This document shows positions 41,467-51,551 of a stretch of 64,000 bases of DNA, one piece after another (positions within the stretch are counted from its first letter, which is position 1; each line of letters begins with the position of its first letter). Both the position numbers and the translations under genes were made by a program. The stretch lies in NCBI GenBank assembly GCA_017561985.1, contig JAFZAZ010000015.1, forward strand, positions 1 through 64,000. The letters run 5' to 3'. This DNA comes from Lachnospiraceae bacterium. Lineage in GTDB: Bacteria > Bacillota_A > Clostridia > Lachnospirales > Lachnospiraceae. A model generated the notes under the pieces. The model saw only the letters and a program-made list of their open reading frames with translations, ran no database searches and was not told the DNA's origin.

Positions 41467-43698
41467 ATGGAAGCTTGGAACGGATTTGTCGGAGGAGCCT
41501 GGAAAGACGAGATCAACGTCCGCGACTTCATTCAAAAGAACTACACGCCCTACGAGGGGGACGGAAGTTTCCTTGCGGGCGCGACCGAGCGCACAAACGA
41601 GCTGATGGGCAAGCTTGCACATCTCTTCGATCTCGAGCAGCAGTTCGGCGGCGTCCTCGACATCGACACGCAGCATGTCACCTCGCTTCTCAACTATAAG
41701 CCGGGCTACCTTGACAAGGACAAGGAGCTGATCGTCGGCCTACAGACCGACCGGCCTCTGCGCCGCGGTGTCAACCCCTTCGGCGGCCTCAACATGACGC
41801 GCAAAGCCTGCCAGGCTTACGGCTACGAGCTCTCCGAGAAGGTTGAGGAGGAATTCCTGTACCGCACGACGCACAACGACGGCGTTTTCCGCGTCTACAG
41901 CGACGAGATCCGCAAGGCGCGCCACGTCGGTATCATCACCGGTCTTCCGGACGCCTACGGCCGCGGCCGCATCATCGGCGACTACCGCCGTGTGGCTCTC
42001 TACGGCGTCGACCGCCTGATCGCGGAGAAGACGAAGGACAAGGCCGAGCTTGCGGCGACGCAGCCGATGGACGCTGAGACCATCCGCCGCCTCGAGGAGC
42101 TGTATCAGCAGATCAACTTCTTAGGCAAGCTCAAGGATATGGCACTCCTCTACGGCATCGACATCTCCGCTCCCGCGACGAACTCCCGCGAGGCGATCCA
42201 GTGGCTGTACTTCGGTTACCTCGGCGCGATCAAGGAGCAAAACGGCGCGGCGATGAGCTTAGGGCGCACGTCCACGTTCCTTGACATTTACTTTGAGCGC
42301 GACTTAAAGAACGGCCTCTACACCGAGTGCGAGCTGCAGGAGCTGCTGGACGATTTCGTCATGAAGCTTCGCATGGCACGCCACCTCAGAACTCCTGAGT
42401 ACAACGAGCTCTTCGCGGGCGACCCGATGTGGATCACCGAGTCCGTCGGCGGCATGGGCGAGGACGGCAGAACGCTTGTCACGAAGAACTCCTTCCGCAT
42501 CCTCAACACGCTCTACACCTTGGGACCTTCCGCTGAGCCGAACCTCACGGTGCTGTGGTCGAAGGACCTTCCCGAGAACTTTAAGAATTTTGCGACGAAG
42601 GTGTCCTGCGATACCGACGCCATCCAATATGAAAATGACGATCTCATGCGCCCGATCTACGGCGACGACTACGGCATTGCCTGCTGCGTCTCCGCGATGC
42701 GCCTCGGCAAGGACATGCAGTTCTTCGGCGCGCGCGCAAACCTCGCCAAGCTCCTTCTGATGAGCTTAAACGGCGGCCGCGACGAGCGCTACAACATGCA
42801 GGTCGGTCCGGAGATGCCGGTCTACGAGGGCGAGTACCTCGAGTATGACCTGGTCTGCGAGCGCATGGGCATTTACCGCGAGTGGCTCGCCAAGACGTAC
42901 GTCACCGCGATGAACATGATCCACTATATGCACGACAAGTACGCTTACGAGAAGACGCAGATGGCTCTTCACGACACGAACGTTCACCGCTATATGGCGT
43001 TCGGCGTCGCCGGCCTCTCGGTTCTTGCGGACTCCCTGTCCGCGATCAAGTACGCGAAGGTCAAGCCGATCCGCGATGCGGAGACCGGATTGATCAAGGA
43101 TTTCGAGACCGTCGGTGAGTTCCCGTGCTACGGCAACGACGACGACCGCGTCGACCTTCTCGCAAAGGAACAGACCGAGCTCTTCCTCGCAGCGCTTCGC
43201 CGCACTCCTACGTACAGAGGCGCCGAGCACACGCTCTCGATCCTCACGATCACCTCGAACGTAATGTACGGCAAGAAGACCGGCAACACGCCCGACGGAC
43301 GACGCGCCGGCGAGCCGTTCGCACCAGGTGCCAACCCAATGCACGGCCGTGATAAGAGTGGCGCTCTTGCATCCCTCAACTCGGTAGCAAAGCTTTCGTA
43401 CGAGACATGCAAGGACGGCATCAGCAACACGTTCTCGATCATCCCGCAGGCTCTTGGGCACAGCGAGTCCGAGCGCTGCAACAACCTCATTCATATCCTG
43501 GACGGTTATTTTGCACAGAAGGCTCACCACCTCAACGTCAACGTTCTCAACCGCGAGACCCTGATCGATGCGATGAACCATCCGGAGAAGTACCCGACGC
43601 TCACGATCCGCGTCTCGGGCTACGCCGTAACCTTCAACAAGCTCACGCTCGAGCAGAAGAAGGAAGTCATCTCCCGCACGTTCCACGAGGCAGTGTAA
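41467..43698 (+). CDS. pflB: Pyruvate formate-lyase
   Basis: 743 aa glycyl-radical enzyme, full length. It converts pyruvate and CoA to acetyl-CoA and formate. The adjacent catalytic Cys pair is in [19 protein letters not shown] and the radical Gly718 is in the C-terminal RVSGYAV. AGGAGGT sits 7 bases before ATG 41467. Codon use is strongly biased toward C-ending codons as for an abundant protein. The activase gene follows one base after its stop. Controlled by the ZTP riboswitch upstream. Confidence 0.97.
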   Translation: MEAWNGFVGGAWKDEINVRDFIQKNYTPYEGDGSFLAGATERTNELMGKLAHLFDLEQQFGGVLDIDTQHVTSLLNYKPGYLDKDKELIVGLQTDRPLRRGVNPFGGLNMTRKACQAYGYELSEKVEEEFLYRTTHNDGVFRVYSDEIRKARHVGIITGLPDAYGRGRIIGDYRRVALYGVDRLIAEKTKDKAELAATQPMDAETIRRLEELYQQINFLGKLKDMALLYGIDISAPATNSREAIQWLYFGYLGAIKEQNGAAMSLGRTSTFLDIYFERDLKNGLYTECELQELLDDFVMKLRMARHLRTPEYNELFAGDPMWITESVGGMGEDGRTLVTKNSFRILNTLYTLGPSAEPNLTVLWSKDLPENFKNFATKVSCDTDAIQYENDDLMRPIYGDDYGIACCVSAMRLGKDMQFFGARANLAKLLLMSLNGGRDERYNMQVGPEMPVYEGEYLEYDLVCERMGIYREWLAKTYVTAMNMIHYMHDKYAYEKTQMALHDTNVHRYMAFGVAGLSVLADSLSAIKYAKVKPIRDAETGLIKDFETVGEFPCYGNDDDRVDLLAKEQTELFLAALRRTPTYRGAEHTLSILTITSNVMYGKKTGNTPDGRRAGEPFAPGANPMHGRDKSGALASLNSVAKLSYETCKDGISNTFSIIPQALGHSESERCNNLIHILDGYFAQKAHHLNVNVLNRETLIDAMNHPEKYPTLTIRVSGYAVTFNKLTLEQKKEVISRTFHEAV

Positions 43699-43699
43699 T

Positions 43700-44419
43700 A
43701 TGACCGGCCGCATACATTCGTTCCAGTCCCTCGGCGCCGTCGACGGCCCGGGGCTTCGGTTCGTCATCTTCCTGCAGGGCTGCCCTCTTCGGTGCATGTA
43801 CTGCCATAACCCGGACACCTGGAACCCTAAGGGCGGCACGGAGTACACCGTCGAGGACGTGGTGGCCAGGGTTCTCCGCTACCGCACCTACTTTGGTATC
43901 GACGGCGGCGTGACGGTCTCCGGCGGCGAAGCTATGCTGCAGTGGCGCTTCGTGGCGGCTTTGTTTGCGCGCCTTCACGAGGAAGGCATCCACACCTGCC
44001 TGGACACCTCCTGCATCGGTGCTCCGAACGGTGAGGCGATCGACGCGGTGCTCTCGGTCACCGATCTGGTGATCGCCGACATCAAATTTTCCAACGAAAA
44101 AGACTACCTCTCGCACACGAAAGGCAGTCTCTCCGCTGTTCTGAGCTTTCTGTCCCACACACAAGCTCTTTCGGTTCCCCTCTGGGTGCGCCATGTCGTC
44201 GTTCCCGGCTACACGGACGCTGCCGACGAGGTCTCTTCTATGGCAGCGCTTGCACAGCGCTATGACAATCTTCGGAAATTAGAACTCCTCCCCTTCCGCA
44301 AACTCTGCGTCACCAAGTACGAGGCGATGGGGATCCCGTTCCCGTGCATCGATATCCCGGAGTGCTCCGAAGCTGTGATCAAACAGCTGACCGAGCTGAT
44401 CCCGGAGTCTCTTCGCTAA
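43700..44419 (+). CDS. pflA: Pyruvate formate-lyase activating enzyme
   Basis: 239 aa radical SAM enzyme. FLQGCPLRCMYCHNPDTW is the CX3CX2C motif and VTVSGGEAMLQ the SAM-binding GGE. It abstracts hydrogen from Gly718 of PflB. It begins one base after pflB ends and is certainly co-transcribed. It stops only 6 bases from the convergent exported-protein gene, with no terminator visible between. Confidence 0.96.
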   Translation: MTGRIHSFQSLGAVDGPGLRFVIFLQGCPLRCMYCHNPDTWNPKGGTEYTVEDVVARVLRYRTYFGIDGGVTVSGGEAMLQWRFVAALFARLHEEGIHTCLDTSCIGAPNGEAIDAVLSVTDLVIADIKFSNEKDYLSHTKGSLSAVLSFLSHTQALSVPLWVRHVVVPGYTDAADEVSSMAALAQRYDNLRKLELLPFRKLCVTKYEAMGIPFPCIDIPECSEAVIKQLTELIPESLR

Positions 44420-44425
44420 TGATTT

Positions 44426-45910
44426 TCACTCCCAGGAGCAATACAACCCCGAAATCTGATAATCACCACCGTCATTCCGCAGGGAGTTGGTGACGAGGCC
44501 GTCGTACACACAGCCGTCTTTCGTGACCACTGCCAATCGGAACGCCGGTTCATTTTCCGTCGTGTGAAGGCTTTCGACCAACGCCAGCCGCTCCCCGTCA
44601 AACGAGGCATCCCGCCAGTACCTTCCGTCCTCATTGTATCCGATATAGTGAACGATCAGGTAACTGTCAATGTCTTCCTCCTCATCCGGGCCGTACCACC
44701 AGGAGAAGTCCGGGCCTTCGTCGTTTTTCATCGTCGAGACCGCAAGTCTTGCGTCCCACACTCCCTGCGCATCCGGCGCCGTCACAAACATGGACTCCTG
44801 TGTCAGGACCAGGAAGAGGTCGCTGTAGCCTTCCAGATTGGGGATTTCCTCATCCTTATACTCTCCCAGATCGATCTGCGCGATCGTCTCCGCGGTCTCA
44901 CTGTCGAAAATAACCTCCGAGAGCCGACCGTCCTTCGTCAAAAGCACACAGATCTTCTTTCCGTCTTCTGTGCTCTCCAGCCCTAACACCTCATACTGCG
45001 GATCCAGCGGGTAAAACACTCGCATGTTGTCCGTATCTGCGGTATACACCGGGTATGTGTACTCGACATATTTTGCCTGATCCGTATCCTGCACGATGTA
45101 TTTGGCCGGGTTTCCCATAAAATCATACACAATACCGGAGGTATTGACCTCGGGGAGCATATATATGTACCCGTAGGATCTCCACACCCAATCTGTCTTC
45201 TTGTCCTGCGTGTACGGAAGAATGTATATCCCGTAACCGCCCGGGATCAGTGACGTGTCCACACAGTTTCCCTGCTCCGTATGCGTAGAGATCGTGAAGA
45301 ACAACGACCTTTCGTTGATCGTCTGATAAAACTTCGGCTGATAGTGGTCCTCCCCGACGAAACTGATACTGCGCGTATCGGACCATCCGTACTCGTGTAA
45401 AGAAACCATCAGCTTCTCCTCCGGGATTACGGGGATCCTTAAGAACTCATTCAGCAAACTCGTGCATCCGTACCATCTTGTGGTCAGCAATTCCGGATAG
45501 TACCGATAATACTCATCCAAACGAAGCGCCACGTCCAAATACTCCACAAATTCCCTCGTGCCGAACAGATCGGTCAATATATACGGCGTCATTTCGTTCA
45601 GCACGATTGGCTTGTACTCCTTGGTTCGGATCGGCAGGACATCCGACGTCACGACATCCCCTAGCGTCTTCCCCTCAGCGGTCACGGTGTTGCCGTCCCG
45701 CCCGAACTTCAGATTGCTGATGAACAGTCGGCCGTACCGTGTGGTGTAATCCTTGATCACCAGCCCGTTCAGCACACTCGGGTCCCCGAATTCCGCCGTA
45801 AATCCATAGACGATATCCAGCTCCGCCCTCGCGAATCGGAAAATGCACCCGATGCTCACCGCGAGGCAAGCAACAGCTGCGATCATCGTTCGTATCAAAG
45901 TCTTACGCAT
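44426..45910 (-). CDS. Exported beta-propeller-like protein B of the YtrA operon
   Basis: 494 aa. A signal anchor at residues about 7-28, then a large extracellular domain rich in aromatic and acidic residues. It is paralogous to the protein at 49017: both contain DTSLIPGGYG-[IV]-Y-[IV]-LP followed later by RVFYPLDP or RLFYPMDP, KI-V-L--DG, and both end in SWE. Repeated xxDGxxL strands suggest a beta-propeller, but the family is not one I know. Its start overlaps the preceding membrane protein by 8 bases. Last gene of the operon. Confidence 0.82.
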   Translation of the reverse strand: MRKTLIRTMIAAVACLAVSIGCIFRFARAELDIVYGFTAEFGDPSVLNGLVIKDYTTRYGRLFISNLKFGRDGNTVTAEGKTLGDVVTSDVLPIRTKEYKPIVLNEMTPYILTDLFGTREFVEYLDVALRLDEYYRYYPELLTTRWYGCTSLLNEFLRIPVIPEEKLMVSLHEYGWSDTRSISFVGEDHYQPKFYQTINERSLFFTISTHTEQGNCVDTSLIPGGYGIYILPYTQDKKTDWVWRSYGYIYMLPEVNTSGIVYDFMGNPAKYIVQDTDQAKYVEYTYPVYTADTDNMRVFYPLDPQYEVLGLESTEDGKKICVLLTKDGRLSEVIFDSETAETIAQIDLGEYKDEEIPNLEGYSDLFLVLTQESMFVTAPDAQGVWDARLAVSTMKNDEGPDFSWWYGPDEEEDIDSYLIVHYIGYNEDGRYWRDASFDGERLALVESLHTTENEPAFRLAVVTKDGCVYDGLVTNSLRNDGGDYQISGLYCSWE

Positions 45911-46610
45911 TCGTATTCTCCTTCCCCCACAACTCTCCGAGCACTCCCGCAGCGAGCGTCAGCGCCGGTATCCCATAGCGCAGTATCGGCTTCAAAACCC
46001 TGTGCAGACTGTTTACCAGCGAAGCACGATATTTTACAAAGAACACCGTCGCCGTCTCAGGCTCGTACGGAACATTCAGATACTCATTCCACCGCAGCGC
46101 AAAGACCATGGCGATCAGCAGTACGCCGAGTGTGATGCACAGCACGCGGTGCTTCTTCGTGAGAAACAGCCGGATTGCCGCGACAATTGAGATCAAAAAC
46201 GGCACAATGCTCCACAGGATCATCCGAGCAGCTTTCTCATTTTCCCACTGAATGATCTTCACTCTCAAACCGTCGAGCCGCATCATGGTCCTCACGGGGT
46301 AGAGCTTGACATATCGTTCATAGCTCTCATACACGTAATCGTAATCATATGCAATACTCTCTCGCATACCGACGCCGAGCATCAACCACACAAGCCCCAC
46401 AAGCGCCGCTGCCATTCCTGCGAACGCCCAAAACCGCGGTCTCGCGATCCCCATCAACAGGAAGCCTCCCGCCATCATGCCGAATGCATACATCCAGTCC
46501 GGATAAAATGCCGACAGCGTAAAGTCCGCGATATCCAATCTGCACAGCCACAGGAGGCACCCGCCGATGACGAGGATCGCTCCCGCTATGTGCAATTCCT
46601 TTCGTTTCAT
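45903..46610 (-). CDS. Multi-pass membrane protein of the YtrA operon
   Basis: 235 aa with seven or so hydrophobic segments and a ~45-residue outer loop around YDYDYVYESYERYVKLYP. It overlaps the ABC ATPase stop by 4 bases (ATGA). Likely a permease or accessory subunit; no motif is decisive. Confidence 0.82.
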   Translation of the reverse strand: MKRKELHIAGAILVIGGCLLWLCRLDIADFTLSAFYPDWMYAFGMMAGGFLLMGIARPRFWAFAGMAAALVGLVWLMLGVGMRESIAYDYDYVYESYERYVKLYPVRTMMRLDGLRVKIIQWENEKAARMILWSIVPFLISIVAAIRLFLTKKHRVLCITLGVLLIAMVFALRWNEYLNVPYEPETATVFFVKYRASLVNSLHRVLKPILRYGIPALTLAAGVLGELWGKENTNA

Positions 46611-47344
46611 TCCTCTTCCCCCGTAATCTCACGCAGCGACCTTGCCACGCGATCCTCCTGATACCCGTACGTACTCTTGACGCACTCGACCAGACTGCTT
46701 CCCTGCTCCTCCAACTCACAGGCATCCACATCTCCGATGATTTCGCCCCCGCGGATCATGATCGCGCGATTTACAAGTCCCGACACCTCCTCGATCAGGT
46801 GCGTGGACAGTATGATCGTCTCCGTCGGCTCCAGAATGCCCGACAGAAGCTTGTAGAAGTCCTCTCGGTTAAACAAGTCATACCCCGCGAACGGCTCGTC
46901 CAACAGGATGTAATCCGCGCCCTGGCTGAGCGCCAAGATCACCTCGATCTGCCCCTTCTGACCGGTGGACAATCTCTTGATCGGCCGTGCGACGGGATAC
47001 TTGAAGAACTCCGTCAGACCGCGGAACCGCTTCCGGTTAAACTTCGGAAAATGATCCTCATAGAACGCCGCGTGTTCCATCGCCGTAAGGTCAGGAAAGA
47101 AGCTGTGTTCACAGGTGCCGAACGAAAGCCTCGCAATGTTCGTGCGGTCGATCGGCGCGCCGTCCAGAAGGATCTCCCCCCGGTATCCGATCAGTCCGAG
47201 GATGCACTTCATCAGCGTCGTCTTGCCGGCACCGTTCTCACCGAACAATCCGATGATCTCCCCCTGTCCGATCTTCAGATTCACATTTTTCAAGGCCTGA
47301 ACGCCGTCTCTGTATCGCTTGTTCACATTGATCAACTCAATCAT
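46607..47344 (-). CDS. ABC transporter ATP-binding protein (YtrB-like)
   Basis: 245 aa. Walker A GLFGENGAGKTT, signature RLSTGQKGQIEV (LSTGQ instead of LSGGQ, usual for the YtrB/CcmA-type group), Walker B YILLDEPFAGYD and switch His in STHLIEE. It powers an ABC-2 type complex made with the neighbouring membrane proteins. ATG 47344 overlaps the upstream stop (ATGA) and follows GGAGGA; the extra upstream frame is inside the previous gene. Confidence 0.94.
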   Translation of the reverse strand: MIELINVNKRYRDGVQALKNVNLKIGQGEIIGLFGENGAGKTTLMKCILGLIGYRGEILLDGAPIDRTNIARLSFGTCEHSFFPDLTAMEHAAFYEDHFPKFNRKRFRGLTEFFKYPVARPIKRLSTGQKGQIEVILALSQGADYILLDEPFAGYDLFNREDFYKLLSGILEPTETIILSTHLIEEVSGLVNRAIMIRGGEIIGDVDACELEEQGSSLVECVKSTYGYQEDRVARSLREITGEEE

Positions 47345-47901
47345 AGTATCAGTCCTCCCCAATCATCGAAATACGGAGTTAACGCTCTCCAGATCTCAAA
47401 CTCGATCGATCCGGACAGTCGCTGTTCCGGCGGAAACGCCGCATACATTCTCCAGTTCACCCACAACAGGATCATCAGAGTCAGGAACCCAAGGAGTATA
47501 AATGCCACCGGAAGCCCGAGGCACCGCTTGTGCCGTTCCCACGGATCGCAGAGCCGCTTCATCAGGTAAATGCTCTGGCTCTCCCCGTGAAACCTGCGGT
47601 AGTTGCGGATCGCAAGAACGACGCACCACACGAAGAGCACCGAAAACCCGATGTAGCATCCTGCGGTGAAGTCACCGAACCATCGGAAGTATTCCCCCCG
47701 GTCATCGTGAAGGAACAGGATCTGGTTATCGTTAAACATATCCCCCACGTTATCGTTCAGAAAATCGGCCGTCTTATACAACCTGTGAGCGAAGGCAACC
47801 ACGCCGACCGCTGCAGACAGCAGAAGGATCGTTGTACCGATCATGATCTGTCTGGCACCGTCCACTCCCGGCGGGAACCATTTAGCCATCCATCGTTTCA
47901 T
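47341..47901 (-). CDS. Membrane protein of the YtrA operon
   Basis: 186 aa with three or four membrane helices (about 18-38, 78-98, 133-155). A soluble loop at about 40-75 carries a DNVGDMFNDNQILF segment. It overlaps the upstream membrane gene by 20 bases and the ATPase gene by 4. Unknown family; probable subunit of the ABC complex. Confidence 0.8.
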   Translation of the reverse strand: MKRWMAKWFPPGVDGARQIMIGTTILLLSAAVGVVAFAHRLYKTADFLNDNVGDMFNDNQILFLHDDRGEYFRWFGDFTAGCYIGFSVLFVWCVVLAIRNYRRFHGESQSIYLMKRLCDPWERHKRCLGLPVAFILLGFLTLMILLWVNWRMYAAFPPEQRLSGSIEFEIWRALTPYFDDWGGLIL

Positions 47902-48592
47902 CCGTGTCTCTCCCCCTTCCGTCGGTCAGTCTGCGTATGCTCAGCACCAGCGTGATCACCGCGAACCATTCCGCCAACCCGGCCCGAAGACCGTTTCTTC
48001 CGAACAGAAACGGCACGAACACAAGCGTCAGCATTGCAAATACGAAATCCAAACTCCCCTTGCGATGCATCGTGATGCTCGCACATCCGACGCCCGCGCA
48101 GAGCACCGCCGCAAGGCGCATCAGCCACCCCACGAGCGTCTGCGGGATCACCGTCAGATAGTACTCATTGTGCTGCACTGCTTTCGCGACATCCTGCGGA
48201 TGGTACTTGTTCCACGGGAACAACCCGTGAACGATCCCTCCGAGATAGATCGTGATGACCTCGATCTGCCACAGCATCAGGAAGAACAGGCAGCATACCA
48301 GGATCTCCCACAGATACTGTGTGCGCTCCGAAGTCTCCATGCGCGCTCTCGTGTACTCGCTGCGGCTTGAGCCCGACACCGTGACGCAGGCGTATGCCAT
48401 CGCGATAAAACCGACGATAAAAACAAACTCAAAAACATTGCTGATCGACACCTCGGCAAACGACTTCCGCTTCGCCGACTCGCGGATCGCGTACCACAGG
48501 ACGCTGACAACCGGCATCGCCAACAGTACCCACCCCGCGCGCTTCCACTTCAGGCTGCATGACAGCGCTATGGAGGTCCAATGCTTTCTCAT
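47882..48592 (-). CDS. ABC-2-like membrane permease B of the YtrA operon
   Basis: 236 aa, six membrane helices. It shares organisation and short stretches (a YLWEI-LVCC--FLMLW helix versus FLWEIVSCAWLLFLFW) with the protein at 50641, so the two are paralogues. It begins two bases after the GntR stop codon. Confidence 0.83.
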   Translation of the reverse strand: MRKHWTSIALSCSLKWKRAGWVLLAMPVVSVLWYAIRESAKRKSFAEVSISNVFEFVFIVGFIAMAYACVTVSGSSRSEYTRARMETSERTQYLWEILVCCLFFLMLWQIEVITIYLGGIVHGLFPWNKYHPQDVAKAVQHNEYYLTVIPQTLVGWLMRLAAVLCAGVGCASITMHRKGSLDFVFAMLTLVFVPFLFGRNGLRAGLAEWFAVITLVLSIRRLTDGRGRDTDETMDG

Positions 48593-48593
48593 A

Positions 48594-48971
48594 TCACTCT
48601 TCCTCCCAGTAGCGGTCGATCATGCGAAGCGCCTCCTCGCGGCTGACACCCATTTGCCGCAGCGCTACCGTGATCCCGCGAATTTCATCCCCCAGCAGAT
48701 CCTCGCGAAGCTGCGCGATCTTGCTCTCACTCAGTGTCATATAACTCTTTGTACCGGTCTGTGACTCGATCAACCCTTCCTCCTCCAGCATATGAAACGC
48801 TTTTTGCACCGTGTTGGGATTGATCCCCAGCAACGCCGATAACTCTCGTCGGGATGGCAATTCATCACCATCCCGGATCGTACCGGCCACAGCGCCGCGC
48901 TTGATGTAACGCAGGATCTGGAAGTAGATCGGTGAACCGTCTGTCGCTTTGAATGTGTTAAATGTAATCAT
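48594..48971 (-). CDS. GntR-family regulator, YtrA subfamily
   Basis: 125 aa. Winged helix at residues about 10-75 (PIYFQILRYIKRGAVAG, DELPSRRELSALLGINPNTVQKAFHMLEEEGLI), followed by the short ~45-residue helical dimerisation tail that marks the YtrA subfamily, which typically represses adjacent ABC transporter genes. ATG 48971 is preferred, with GGTGAG 6 bases upstream; a GTG two codons earlier is possible. It sits in the middle of the operon, and its probable operators are 2.5 kb upstream at 51507-51551. Confidence 0.93.
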   Translation of the reverse strand: MITFNTFKATDGSPIYFQILRYIKRGAVAGTIRDGDELPSRRELSALLGINPNTVQKAFHMLEEEGLIESQTGTKSYMTLSESKIAQLREDLLGDEIRGITVALRQMGVSREEALRMIDRYWEEE

Positions 48972-49016
48972 CTGCACTCACCGTAAAATATTGTCCCCAC
49001 ACATCTATAACTCAAA

Positions 49017-50618
49017 TTATTCCCAGGAAACCTCAAAATTCCACCGCCACGAGGAATCGCTTCCGTAATACTCAAAAATCGCACTCGGGAGGGAACTGTT
49101 GATCACTCCTTCGTACACGGTACCTTCCTCCGTGATCACGCAGACAGAATAGAGTCCATCCGAAAAAGTACCATACGGTACGACCTGCACCAGCCGCTTC
49201 CCGTCAAACGCAAAATACGTCTGGTCTGTCATGATCAACAAACTGGTTTCCTCGTCCTCGCACAGCATGGCGATGTCCCACGCTCCCGCTGCGTCCGGCG
49301 CAAATACCACTGTTTTGCAATCCGCTTTCTGACCGTCATCCTTTGACCACACCATCGTTGCGCAGTAAAAATCATTTTCCGCGAAACCGAAACTGCTCAC
49401 CCTGTCTGTCCCGATCAGATTGATATCCTTGACAAAAACATTCGCGAGCTCCTCGCCGGTCTTCGCGTCGACAACAGCCATGTGGCACTTACCGTCCAGG
49501 GTATATACGATATACAGTTTCCCTCCGTCGGGGCTGATGACATAATCACAGATCTTCGTCTTCGGGTCCATCGGGTAGAACAGCCGCAGTCCGTCGAGAT
49601 CAACTGACGGCGCGTGTTGATCATCCTCCCGTCTCGTAAACGGAAGAACATATACTCCGTATCCGCCCGGGATTAGCGACGTGTCCACAATCTCACCGTT
49701 GTGTGTGCGTGTGTCAAACGTAAACAAAAAAGCATTGTCCATGCACACGGTATAAACCGTCGGATCATAGTAGTCCGAGTCCGGCGAGTAATTGATCGTA
49801 CGCTCATATTTTGTATAGCTGTCAAACTCCTCTTTCACACCTTTGCTGCAGATCACAAGTTTCTCATCCGGCAGAACGGGAATCCGGAAGAATGACATCA
49901 GCCGGTCATTGATGTCCGTCACTCTCCTTCTCACTTCCTTGAGATCTGCCTCCCCCACTTGATCAGCGTAAACTTCGTTCTCGAGTAATCCCAATGAGAT
50001 CCCCATGCTTGCAGCGTGCGATATCTCATCGAATCCCCAGTACTTTGTATTCTTCGTCAGCCTGAGATCATAGACCGGTTCTCCAGCCACGATCTCATTG
50101 ATCAGGGGATAATACTCGAGATAATCTGCGAGACGTATCGTTTCTTCGAGCTTACTGCTGTCCAATCTGTCCAGAAGCTCCTCGGGAAGTGCCGCCTCAA
50201 GAGTTACCTTTCCATCCCAATGCCGTCCGCATTCATAGTACTTCCTGCCCTCGCGTTCTTTCTTCTTGTTCTCGCTCTCAATCCATGCGTCGCGTTGCAG
50301 CAGGTCATTTTCCGTAAGTTTCGTCACCTCGGTGACTCCGTCAAATCCGTTCTCACCGTACCGAAACGTACTGCTCCACAGGCAATCGCTCCATTCTTCT
50401 TTCACCGCCACGGGGGTTTGCGTATAATCCAATTGTCCCGCAAACAGTGACTGCTTCATCGTGATCGTAAGGCCCTTTGCAGCCTCCGCACTTCCTTTTT
50501 GCGTAGTCTCGAACGAAGACGCACGTGTCTCTTTGCTTCTTAAGTTGAGAACCATCAGGGCGGCGCCGACCGTAATCAGAAGCCCCATGGAGAGTATCAT
50601 AACAAAAGTTTTTTTCAT
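49017..50618 (-). CDS. Exported beta-propeller-like protein A of the YtrA operon
   Basis: 533 aa. Signal anchor at residues about 4-26, then an extracellular domain. A paralogue of the 44426 protein: shared VDTSLIPGGYGVYVLPF, GLRLFYPMDPKTKI, KLYIVYTLDGK and the SWE end. The N-terminal ~120 residues are longer and more charged. A 45-base gap separates it from the GntR gene, with no terminator seen. Function unknown; repeated DG-containing strands suggest a propeller that binds a ligand at the surface. Confidence 0.82.
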   Translation of the reverse strand: MKKTFVMILSMGLLITVGAALMVLNLRSKETRASSFETTQKGSAEAAKGLTITMKQSLFAGQLDYTQTPVAVKEEWSDCLWSSTFRYGENGFDGVTEVTKLTENDLLQRDAWIESENKKKEREGRKYYECGRHWDGKVTLEAALPEELLDRLDSSKLEETIRLADYLEYYPLINEIVAGEPVYDLRLTKNTKYWGFDEISHAASMGISLGLLENEVYADQVGEADLKEVRRRVTDINDRLMSFFRIPVLPDEKLVICSKGVKEEFDSYTKYERTINYSPDSDYYDPTVYTVCMDNAFLFTFDTRTHNGEIVDTSLIPGGYGVYVLPFTRREDDQHAPSVDLDGLRLFYPMDPKTKICDYVISPDGGKLYIVYTLDGKCHMAVVDAKTGEELANVFVKDINLIGTDRVSSFGFAENDFYCATMVWSKDDGQKADCKTVVFAPDAAGAWDIAMLCEDEETSLLIMTDQTYFAFDGKRLVQVVPYGTFSDGLYSVCVITEEGTVYEGVINSSLPSAIFEYYGSDSSWRWNFEVSWE

Positions 50619-50640
50619 CTGTATTCTCCTTTCGCTTCAG

Positions 50641-51459
50641 TCAGTTTTCGTCCTGACGGTTACTGCTCTTGCGAATGCCGCTCCTTGTGAAGAGCGCCGC
50701 AGCGCCGCTCAGGATCGTGGTCATGATCACGAAAAATGTTGCTTTCATCGTCGCGTCACGGTCATTGCCGAGGAGTTCTTCGAACATAGATTCGATCGGA
50801 ACCGTTGCAGTTCCCGAAAACTGTCCGGGGATCGCGAACGGGATCACGAGCAGCGCAAGCACGCTTAAGATAAGAATTACTTTCTTGCCTCTGCAAAACG
50901 TCAGGCAGGCGATCGCGGTGCCTCCGCACATCGTAAGCCACAGGTTCCGAAGCCAGAGAATCGGCGAGTGGATCGGGATCAAACCGTAGTATATCTTGTT
51001 AAAAAGCAGAGAGTATACCGCATCCTGCGAGCCGTCCCGGTAATATCGCGGTGCGCTGTTGATCAGATCGATCACTCCGTATGTAAGAATGATCATCATC
51101 CAGAACAGAAACAGCAGCCACGCGCAGCTTACGATCTCCCACAGAAACGCCTTCTGATCGGAGATTGCCAGACGCTTCATCGTGTAATTGTTCCAGTTCT
51201 TGCTCGACCTCGTTCTCCTGCTCAAAAAGATGATCACCAGGTATGTGAGCACCACCACGACCACAAAGATCGACGGAAAATCGCCGAGAGAAAACCGGGC
51301 TGCCACATACCCGGAGCTATTTCTCGCCGACGCCGTCTGTCGAAACGCAAACCACTCATATCCGATCACACATGTGGCAAGGAATGCACCGAAAACGATC
51401 AACGCTCTCTTCATTTTCGAGCGGAGAAGTAACAATAATACCGGCAGATCCTTTCCCAT
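50641..51459 (-). CDS. ABC-2-like membrane permease A of the YtrA operon
   Basis: 272 aa with six membrane helices. It resembles the 47882 protein (same helix order, [F/Y]LWEI motif after a MKRLAISDQKA cytoplasmic segment). ATG 51459 has GGGGA 8 bases upstream; the longer frame reads through the promoter. First gene of the operon, 22 bases before the exported protein gene. Confidence 0.85.
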   Translation of the reverse strand: MGKDLPVLLLLLRSKMKRALIVFGAFLATCVIGYEWFAFRQTASARNSSGYVAARFSLGDFPSIFVVVVVLTYLVIIFLSRRTRSSKNWNNYTMKRLAISDQKAFLWEIVSCAWLLFLFWMMIILTYGVIDLINSAPRYYRDGSQDAVYSLLFNKIYYGLIPIHSPILWLRNLWLTMCGGTAIACLTFCRGKKVILILSVLALLVIPFAIPGQFSGTATVPIESMFEELLGNDRDATMKATFFVIMTTILSGAAALFTRSGIRKSSNRQDEN

Positions 51460-51506
51460 ATCCAGTCCCCTCTTTCGTCGTGTTCTCTTCGGCTGCTCTC
51501 GCAACC

Positions 51507-51524
51507 GTATTACTCGTGTAATAC
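51507..51524. promoter_or_regulatory. Operator 1, GTATTA-N6-TAATAC
   Basis: An 18-bp inverted repeat with perfect 6-bp arms, directly downstream of the -10 box of the YtrA operon. Its sequence resembles the AGTGTA-type sites described for YtrA repressors. Confidence 0.65.
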
Positions 51525-51533
51525 ACTCTGGCT

Positions 51534-51551
51534 GTATTATATGACTAATAC
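51534..51551. promoter_or_regulatory. Operator 2, GTATTA-N6-TAATAC
   Basis: A second 18-bp site with the same arms, overlapping the -10 box and spacer of the promoter. The two sites are centred 27 bases apart. The GntR protein encoded at 48594 is the likely ligand. Confidence 0.7.

Noticed and set aside
44520..44640. Short minus-strand frame at 44416-44634 considered as a separate small gene
   Set aside because: It overlaps out of frame with the exported propeller-like gene and has no ribosome site.
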